Positions 1-5,247 of a stretch of DNA of 10,904 nt are shown here, piece by piece. The DNA is from Clostridiales bacterium UBA4706 (lineage in GTDB: Bacteria > Bacillota > Clostridia > Oscillospirales > Oscillospiraceae). Both the position numbers and the translations under genes were made by a program. Location of the stretch: contig DHKA01000103.1 of the NCBI GenBank assembly GCA_002404605.1, forward strand, positions 1 through 10,904, given 5' to 3'. The stretch's first letter is position 1. The number at the start of each line of letters is the position of its first letter. Below the pieces are notes generated by a model. The model had not been told where the DNA came from. It made no database searches and worked only from the letters and a program-made list of their open reading frames with translations.

Positions 1-2512
1 GCCGGAAACGCCGACGGAGGTAGAGCTTACCTTCTCCAACGCCGGAAAGACCTATATCGTCCGGCGCAACCCGGAGTATGAGCGCCCCAAGTCCCGCGGC
101 GCCGGAACAACGAAAGAGCTTGCGCGTGCGGAGCTCACAATGCCGGACGGCCGCGTCATCACGCGCCGCACGGAGGTGGACGCAGCGATCCGCGATATAC
201 TCGGCGTGGACCGCTCACAGTTCTGCCAGATCGCCATGATCGCGCAGGGCGAGTTCCGAAAGCTCCTGCTGGCGGACACAAAAGACCGCCGGGAGATCTT
301 CCGCAATATATTCAGGACCGGTCTGTATACGCGCTTTCAGGAGCGCGTAAAGGACGATTTTCTCGCGCTCAGTCGCAAACGGGAGGAAGCGCGAAAGGCG
401 TTCGATCAATACGCTTCAAGTATCCGTTTTCCGGAATGCCGGGAGCTTCCTCCAGAGGATGAGCTGTCGGCCTTTCTTGCGGAAATTCTCGCGGAGGATC
501 GCGCGGCTGATGGCGCGCTTCGGGATGCGCTTGAAAAAACCGAGAAGGAGATCGATGCTTTGACCACCGCCGCGGCAAAGGCGGAAGAGGACAGAAAGAA
601 TCGATGCGCGCTTAACGAGGCGGGAGCATCGCGTGCTGTGGCGGAAGAATCGGTGAAAAAATCGCGCCTTGCGCTGGAGACGGAGAACGGGCGGCAGCCG
701 GAGCTTGAAGCGCTGGATAAAACGCTCTCGGAGTTGGAAGAAGAACTCAAAAGGCACGCCGATCTCTGCGCGAAGGAAACAGAGACCGCTGCGGCGAAAA
801 AAGCGGCGGACGACGCAGCGGAGCGCCTTTCCGCGCTTGAAGCAGCGCGCAGGGAACTGCAGGAACAACTTTCCCGGGAGCGGGAGGAATACCATGCGCT
901 TACCTCATCGGCGGAAAGGCTTGTGACCCTCCGGCAGGAGAAAGCCGGTCTGGATCAATTTCTGGAAGAGATCGGAAGATACGAGACCGCGCTTCAGACC
1001 CTTTCGGAGAAGGAAGCAGCGGTGGACGATGCGCTGGCGGCCTATACGGAAGCACGCTGTGTCGAGGAACGGCTTTCCGGAAAGGCGCAGGAGCTGCGCA
1101 GGAGATTCAACGACGAGCAGGCGGGCGTGTTGGCGTCCTCGCTTCATGATGGCGAGCCGTGTCCCGTCTGCGGCGCGCTGACGCACCCGCACCCCGCGCA
1201 GTGCGCGCCCGACGCACCGGACGAGAAAGCAGTAAAAGATGCGGAAAAAAAGGCCAGAGCCGCGCAGAAGAACGTAAACGAAGCGAGCGCCGCCTCCGGC
1301 AGCGCGAAAACCGCCTGCGAAACGGCCCGGACAGAAGCGGAGAAGCAGAAGGAAAAACTGTTCGGCGCCAACAAAGGCTTCATTGATCTTGTATCCGAAA
1401 AGACGATTGCCGCGCGCCGGTGCTCGGATAAGGACAGCGAGATCGCGCGGGAAAAGAAAAATGCTGCACGCTATGAAGCGCTCGCCGAACAGATCCCGGC
1501 AGAGGAAAAAAAGCTCTCTGCCATGGATGCTCCGCTTTCCGGGGCACAGAAGGAAAACGCGGCGGCACAGAGCGCACTCTCGGCGCTTCGGGCGGCAGTG
1601 GGCGAGCTCCGCGCCGGCATAAAGTATGAAAGCGCGGCGGATGCCGAAAAGGAGAAAACACGCGCGCTCGCACGGCAGACGGAGATCCTTGCAGCGCGGG
1701 AAAACGCAGAGAAAGCGCTCCGTATTGCCGAACAGCAGCTGTCTGTGGAAAAGGGGCGGGTGGAGCAGCTGGAAAAGCTCCTGGCCAATGCACCCTCAGC
1801 CGATCCGGCTGAACTTGCGGAAGGAAAAGAGCGGCTCACAGCGCAGAAAAAAGAGATACTGCAAAAGCGGCTTGCACTCAACAGCCGCATCACGGCAAAC
1901 GAGGGCGCGAAAGCCGGTATAGACGAAAAGACTGCCGAGATCAGCGAGCTCAATGCACGCTGGATATGGATGAAGCCGCTGGCCGACACTGCGAACGGTG
2001 CGCTTTCCGGGAAAGAACGCGTTTCGCTGGAAACGTATGCGCAGATGACGTACTTTGACCGCATCCTTGCGCGCGCCAACGCGCACCTAATGCGGATGTC
2101 CGGCGGGAAATACGATCTCAAGCGCCGAGAGAGCGCGGCAAAGCTCAACACACAGAGCGGATTGGAGCTTGACGTGATCGACCATTATAACGGAAGCGAG
2201 CGCAGCGTGAAAACGCTCTCCGGCGGCGAAACCTTTCTTGCCTCCCTCTCGCTCGCACTCGGACTGTCGGAGGAGATCCAGTCGAACGCCGGCGGCGTGC
2301 AGATGGATACGCTCTTTGTGGACGAGGGCTTCGGCTCGCTTGACGAGGAAACGCTCCGGCAGGCCATGCGTGCGCTGCGCAAGCTCTCCGAGGGCGAACG
2401 GCTCATCGGCATCATTTCCCATGTATCCGAGCTGCGCCGGGAGATCGACCGGCAGATCGTTGTTACGCGCTCGCCGGACGGTGCGAGCTGTGCAAAAATC
2501 GTTACGGAATAA
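1..2512 (+). CDS. sbcC: Exonuclease SbcC-type SMC-like ATPase (5' end missing)
   Basis: This is the large subunit of the SbcCD (Mre11-Rad50-like) nuclease, which opens and trims hairpins and blocked DNA ends with SbcD. The frame is open from base 2, giving 836 visible residues and ending in TAA at 2510-2512. I estimate about 75 N-terminal residues, including Walker A, lie upstream. Visible residue 82 is the Q-loop Gln in MIAQGEF. Two long Ala/Glu/Lys-rich coiled-coil arms flank the zinc hook CPVC (visible Cys387 and Cys390, bases 1160-1171). The C-terminal ATPase half has the ABC signature LSGGE (Ser740-Glu743, about 2216-2230) and Walker B with Asp774-Glu775 (LFVDEGFGSLDEE, about 2309-2347). 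Total length would be near 910 residues, shorter than the E. coli protein (about 1050), so the arms look short. sbcD would be expected just upstream. Assignment is firm; SbcC versus a Rad50-like paralogue is settled by the hook plus the clostridial-style N-terminal segment. Confidence 0.95.
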   Translation, partial: PETPTEVELTFSNAGKTYIVRRNPEYERPKSRGAGTTKELARAELTMPDGRVITRRTEVDAAIRDILGVDRSQFCQIAMIAQGEFRKLLLADTKDRREIFRNIFRTGLYTRFQERVKDDFLALSRKREEARKAFDQYASSIRFPECRELPPEDELSAFLAEILAEDRAADGALRDALEKTEKEIDALTTAAAKAEEDRKNRCALNEAGASRAVAEESVKKSRLALETENGRQPELEALDKTLSELEEELKRHADLCAKETETAAAKKAADDAAERLSALEAARRELQEQLSREREEYHALTSSAERLVTLRQEKAGLDQFLEEIGRYETALQTLSEKEAAVDDALAAYTEARCVEERLSGKAQELRRRFNDEQAGVLASSLHDGEPCPVCGALTHPHPAQCAPDAPDEKAVKDAEKKARAAQKNVNEASAASGSAKTACETARTEAEKQKEKLFGANKGFIDLVSEKTIAARRCSDKDSEIAREKKNAARYEALAEQIPAEEKKLSAMDAPLSGAQKENAAAQSALSALRAAVGELRAGIKYESAADAEKEKTRALARQTEILAARENAEKALRIAEQQLSVEKGRVEQLEKLLANAPSADPAELAEGKERLTAQKKEILQKRLALNSRITANEGAKAGIDEKTAEISELNARWIWMKPLADTANGALSGKERVSLETYAQMTYFDRILARANAHLMRMSGGKYDLKRRESAAKLNTQSGLELDVIDHYNGSERSVKTLSGGETFLASLSLALGLSEEIQSNAGGVQMDTLFVDEGFGSLDEETLRQAMRALRKLSEGERLIGIISHVSELRREIDRQIVVTRSPDGASCAKIVTE

Positions 2513-2516
2513 AAAT

Positions 2517-2530
2517 AAAGGAGAAAAGGA
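2517..2530 (+). promoter_or_regulatory. Tandem Shine-Dalgarno sequences before the flavoprotein gene
   Basis: AAAGGAG (2517-2523) lies 10 bases before the ATG at 2534, and a second AAAAGGA (2524-2530) lies 3 bases before it. The first has the usable spacing and supports the chosen start. The gap to the sbcC stop is only 21 bases and shows no terminator, so the two genes are probably co-transcribed. Confidence 0.7.
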
Positions 2531-2533
2531 TCC

Positions 2534-3151
2534 ATGAAAGTTCTTATCATCAACGGCAGTCCCCGTGCGAACGGCAACACGGACATTGCGCTGCGCGAAA
2601 TGGAAAAAGTCTTTGTCGAAGAGGGCGTGGAGACGAAGCGGCTGAACATCGGGACACAGATGATCCACGGCTGTGTCGCCTGCAATGTCTGCCTCCGCAC
2701 AGGCAAATGCGGCTTCGACGATGTGGTGAACCGCGCTGCCGATATCCTCCGCGACTGCGACGGGCTTGTCGTAGGTACGCCGGTGTACTATGCCTCCGCA
2801 AACGGCACGGTCGTGTCGTTCCTTGACCGGCTTTTCTACTCCGTGCCGTACGATCTCACAATGAAAGTGGGCGCTTCGGTTGCCGTGGCGCGCCGCGGCG
2901 GGACGAGCGCGACGTTTGACGAACTCAACAAGTACTTCACCATCAGCGGCATGCCGGTCGTATCCAGCCAGTACTGGAACAGTGTTCACGGCTGTCAGCC
3001 GGGTGAGGCAGGGCAGGACGCCGAAGGTCTCCAGACGATGCGCACGCTCGCGCGGAATATGACGTTCCTGATGAAGAGCATCGCTCTTGGGCGGCAGAAA
3101 TACGGCCTTCCGGAAAAGGAAGAGCGCGTCGCAACAAACTTTATTCGCTGA
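2534..3151 (+). CDS. Flavodoxin-fold NAD(P)H/FMN oxidoreductase, iron-sulfur flavoprotein type
   Basis: A 205-residue cytoplasmic redox protein of the NADPH-dependent FMN reductase / iron-sulfur flavoprotein superfamily. The N-terminal strand MKVLIINGSPR is followed by the FMN-phosphate loop GSPRANGNT (residues 8-16). A compact cysteine cluster follows: Cys47, Cys50, Cys53 and Cys59 (CX2CX2CX5C), the arrangement that ligates a 4Fe-4S cluster in the archaeal Isf family. The GTPVYYAS segment (81-88) is the second flavin-contacting loop, and SFLDRLFY (95-102) is typical of the family. The C-terminal part (residues 137-155, SGMPVVSSQYWNSVHG) also fits. No signal peptide or membrane segment is seen. 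The substrate and electron partner are unknown. It sits 21 bases after sbcC and before an AT-rich promoter region, so it is probably the last gene of the upstream unit. The family is confident; cluster occupancy is inferred from the cysteines only. Confidence 0.88.
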   Translation: MKVLIINGSPRANGNTDIALREMEKVFVEEGVETKRLNIGTQMIHGCVACNVCLRTGKCGFDDVVNRAADILRDCDGLVVGTPVYYASANGTVVSFLDRLFYSVPYDLTMKVGASVAVARRGGTSATFDELNKYFTISGMPVVSSQYWNSVHGCQPGEAGQDAEGLQTMRTLARNMTFLMKSIALGRQKYGLPEKEERVATNFIR

Positions 3152-3178
3152 GTATCTGGAAATATATAAAATAATGTA
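3152..3178 (+). promoter_or_regulatory. AT-rich tract, possible UP element
   Basis: After the flavoprotein stop the sequence turns sharply AT-rich (TGGAAATATATAAAATAATG region) in an otherwise GC-rich window. It sits directly upstream of the predicted -35 box, where an UP element for the RNA polymerase alpha subunit would lie. I see no hairpin-plus-T-run terminator for the upstream gene here. Function is inferred from composition and position. Confidence 0.4.
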
Positions 3179-3207
3179 TTGATTTTTTCCCTGCGTGACG
3201 ATATGAT
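3179..3207 (+). promoter_or_regulatory. Sigma-A (sigma-70) type promoter for the trmH-dprA-topA operon
   Basis: TTGATT (3179-3184) resembles the -35 box TTGACA at 4 of 6 positions. TATGAT (3202-3207) matches the -10 box TATAAT at 5 of 6. The spacer is 17 bases, the optimum. Transcription would start near 3213-3215, leaving a leader of about 55 bases before the trmH ATG at 3269. An alternative in-frame ATG at 3203 lies inside the -10 box, so a transcript from this promoter would not contain it; this supports the 3269 start. Confidence 0.7.
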
Positions 3208-3216
3208 AAAACGAAA

Positions 3217-3231
3217 ACCGGATGATCCGGT
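3217..3231. repeat. Perfect 15-base dyad in the trmH leader (possible operator or RNA hairpin)
   Basis: ACCGGATGATCCGGT is a perfect 7-1-7 palindrome around a central G. It begins about 3 bases after the predicted transcription start, a classic position for a repressor operator. As RNA it could form a short ACCGG/CCGGT hairpin with an ATGAT loop. It is not followed by a T-run, so it is not itself a terminator. No regulator is encoded in the window. Confidence 0.5.
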
Positions 3232-3238
3232 CAGCGAT

Positions 3239-3268
3239 GAGGAAAGGACAGGCGTCCCGCCTTTTTCT
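3239..3268 (+). promoter_or_regulatory. Shine-Dalgarno region of trmH with an intervening mini-hairpin
   Basis: GAGGAAAGGA (3239-3248) is the only good ribosome binding site, but its AAGGA core lies 20 bases before the ATG at 3269, much too far. The gap contains AGGCG-TCC-CGCCT (3250-3262), a 5-bp GC-rich stem followed by TTTTTC. If the stem folds, the effective spacing falls to about 7 bases. The same element also looks like a short intrinsic terminator. AAAGG (3243-3247) can instead pair with CCTTT (3260-3264), which would hide the site. All folding is by eye. Confidence 0.45.
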
Positions 3269-4024
3269 ATGGAAACGATCACATCCCGGAAAAATTCCCG
3301 CGTACAGGCGCTGCGCGCGCTGGGCAAGGACAAGGCATACCGCCGCAAGCGGGGACTGTTCCTCTGTGACGGGGAAAAGCTGCTCTCCGAAGCGCTCGCA
3401 AACGGAGCAGACATCGCGGAAGTATATCTGCGCGGCGCAAAGCCGGCCGGCTCTCTGCCGGAAGTCCCGGTCTATGCGCTCTCCGAGGATGTGTTTGACT
3501 ATGCCTCTCCGCTTGAGCACAGTCCCGGTCCGCTTTTCACCGTTCGGACAAAGCCCATTCCGGAAAGCGCCCGGCCTGACCGAGTCATAGTTTTGGAAAA
3601 CGTGCAAGACCCCGGCAACGTCGGCACGGTGCTGCGCACGGCGGCGGCTCTCGACACGGAGCTCGTGGTGCTTCTTGGCGAGTGCGCCGACCCATATAAC
3701 CCGAAAACCGTCCGTGCCGCCATGGGCGCTCTCTTCCGTCAGCGGATATGGGAGACCGATCTCGCCGCGCTCTGCGCGAAGCTCCGCGAATGGGAACTTC
3801 CGCTCTGCGGTGCGGCGCTCCGGGCAGAGAGCGTCGATGTAAATAGCGTTTCGCTCCGCCGCGCGGCCATCGCCGTTGGCAATGAGGGACGGGGTCTTAC
3901 CGACGCGCTTCTGGAAAAGTGCGATACAAAGATCATTCTCCCCATGACGCCCGGCAGCGAGTCGCTCAACGCGGCGGTCGCGGCCTCCATACTTATGTGG
4001 GAGATGTGGAAGCAGCGCGGATAA
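3269..4024 (+). CDS. TrmH/SpoU-family RNA 2'-O-ribose methyltransferase
   Basis: A 251-residue SPOUT-class enzyme that transfers methyl from S-adenosylmethionine to a ribose 2'-OH in rRNA or tRNA. The N-terminal substrate-binding domain (residues 1-90) opens with METITSRKNSRVQALRAL and has the family's LFLCDGEKLL segment (30-39). The catalytic knot carries motif 1, NVQDPGNVGTVLRTA (111-125), with Asn117 and Arg123; motif 2, NPKTVRAAMGALFR (144-157); and motif 3, AVGNEGRG (202-209) plus LPMTPGSESLNAAVAAS (224-240). The frame stays open upstream to 3179 (TTG) and has an ATG at 3203. Those 22-30 extra residues have no family character and lie over the promoter, so I start at 3269. Length and domain order resemble Bacillus YsgA and RlmB-like proteins. 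The exact nucleotide methylated cannot be told, so I give no symbol. First gene of the main operon; dprA follows after 20 bases. Confidence 0.93.
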   Translation: METITSRKNSRVQALRALGKDKAYRRKRGLFLCDGEKLLSEALANGADIAEVYLRGAKPAGSLPEVPVYALSEDVFDYASPLEHSPGPLFTVRTKPIPESARPDRVIVLENVQDPGNVGTVLRTAAALDTELVVLLGECADPYNPKTVRAAMGALFRQRIWETDLAALCAKLREWELPLCGAALRAESVDVNSVSLRRAAIAVGNEGRGLTDALLEKCDTKIILPMTPGSESLNAAVAASILMWEMWKQRG

Positions 4025-4044
4025 ACGAAGAGGGGAGAAAGGGA

Positions 4045-5232
4045 ATGTCGCAGCTTCGGTACTGGGTATGGCTTGCCTCCGTGGACGGAGTGCGCACGAT
4101 CTCGCTCTGCCGTGTTCTGGAGCACTTCGGCGGGGCGATGGAAGCCTATTTTGCGCCCGAAGAGCGGCTTTTGGAGATAGAGGATCTTTCGCCGCAGGAG
4201 CGGCGCGCCCTCGCTGACCGAAGCCTTGAGCGCACCGAACAGATCCTTGCGCTCTGTCAGGAGAAGAATATCCGTATTCTCACGCTGCACGATGCCGCTT
4301 ACCCCGACCGCCTGCGGCAGATCGCCGATCCGCCGCTCGTGTTATATGTCCGCGGGAATCTTCCGTTTCTCGACGAGCTTCCGACGGTTGCGATCGTCGG
4401 CACGCGAAAGGCGAGCGCTTACGGGATCAAGGTGGCGACCCGCCTTGGGCAGGAGATCACTTCTTACGGCGCCTGCGTCATTACCGGCATGGCGCTCGGC
4501 GTGGACGGCGCCGCCGCCCGCGGCGCACTGCTCGCGGGCAAACCGTGCGTCGGCGTGCTGGGTACGGCGATCGACGTCAACTACCCTGCGGCCAATTCGC
4601 TGCTCATTGACGATGTAGCTTCTGCCGGGGCCGTTATCAGCGAATTTCCACCGCTCTATCCAACGAAACCGGAGAACTTTCCCCGCCGCAACCGCATTAT
4701 CAGCGGCCTTTCCTGCGGCGCGTGCATCGTGGAAGCGCCGGCGCGCAGCGGAGCGCTCATCACCGCCGGGTTCGCGCTCGAGCAGGGGCGCGATGTGTTC
4801 GCCGTTCCGGGCAATATTGACAGCCCGAACAGCGCCGGGACCAACGCGCTCATCCGCGACGGCGCCAAGGCGATCACCGGCTCACGGGATATCCTTTCGG
4901 AGTATGAAGGGCTCTATCCCGGCCGTATTCAATATGATACGAAGCTGTATTCTCCACCGAAAAGAGCGGAAAACCCACCGATTTCGGCAAAAACAGAGAT
5001 TGACAAGCCGCAGACGATACCGTATAGTGACCTCGAAAGCCGTCTGACGGAGTATACGGAGGATCACAGGACTCTTCTGCGCTGCATTTCGCGGGGCGAG
5101 ACCCATGTGGATGAAATGGCGGCTTCGACCGGCTTTTCCGCGGCAAAGGTGCTCGCTTGCATGACGGTGCTCACCATCCGCGGCGCGGTAAAGCCCCTGC
5201 CGGGAAAACGGTATTCATTGAACCTGAAGTAA
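4045..5232 (+). CDS. dprA: DNA processing protein DprA (Smf)
   Basis: A 395-residue DprA, which binds incoming single-stranded DNA during transformation, protects it and loads RecA. The N-terminal helical SAM/HhH-like region (1-75) leads into the Rossmann-like DprA core. The core shows VAIVGTRKASAYG (115-127, the usual GSR here being GTR), TGMALGVDGAAARGAL (147-162), GTAIDVNYPAAN (173-184), SEFP (199-202), FPRRNRIISGL (212-222), and SGALITAGFALEQGRDVFAVPG (235-256, given by its ends), then GTNALIRDGA (265-274). After a Pro/Lys-rich linker (about 300-330), a C-terminal winged helix (338-392, THVDEMAASTGFSAAKV) completes the full-length family layout. The start at 4045 is set by AGGGGAG (4031-4037), 7 bases upstream. 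The frame is open back to 3919 but that part overlaps trmH. It lies 15 bases before topA, the order also found in Bacillus subtilis (smf-topA). Confidence 0.97.
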   Translation: MSQLRYWVWLASVDGVRTISLCRVLEHFGGAMEAYFAPEERLLEIEDLSPQERRALADRSLERTEQILALCQEKNIRILTLHDAAYPDRLRQIADPPLVLYVRGNLPFLDELPTVAIVGTRKASAYGIKVATRLGQEITSYGACVITGMALGVDGAAARGALLAGKPCVGVLGTAIDVNYPAANSLLIDDVASAGAVISEFPPLYPTKPENFPRRNRIISGLSCGACIVEAPARSGALITAGFALEQGRDVFAVPGNIDSPNSAGTNALIRDGAKAITGSRDILSEYEGLYPGRIQYDTKLYSPPKRAENPPISAKTEIDKPQTIPYSDLESRLTEYTEDHRTLLRCISRGETHVDEMAASTGFSAAKVLACMTVLTIRGAVKPLPGKRYSLNLK

Positions 5233-5247
5233 GGACGATAGTATATT

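Noticed and set aside
540..1900. Low-complexity Ala/Glu/Lys-rich stretch in sbcC as a possible repeat array or degenerate region
   Set aside because: It is heptad-like coiled coil on both sides of the zinc hook, as expected for SbcC/Rad50; no direct DNA repeat was seen.
3250..3267. Intrinsic terminator (AGGCG/CGCCT stem plus T-run) ending the upstream transcript
   Set aside because: The stem is only 5 bp with a 3-base loop and it touches the trmH start, so I do not call it a terminator; it is kept as part of the leader structure instead.
3179..3268. An N-terminal extension of the trmH reading frame from TTG 3179 or ATG 3203
   Set aside because: The extra residues have no family character, no ribosome binding site precedes either codon, and both overlap the predicted promoter. 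The family N-terminus begins at 3269.
2087..3607. A 506-codon open frame on the minus strand across the sbcC end, the flavoprotein gene and the trmH start
   Set aside because: It runs antisense through three well-supported genes and the promoter region, resembles no known family, and has no separate ribosome binding site that I can support.
5218..5247. Promoter-like TTGAAC and TATATT with an 18-base spacer before topA
   Set aside because: Transcription would begin about 7 bases after the -10 box, inside the topA coding sequence, so it could not supply the start codon with a leader. The match is probably chance.
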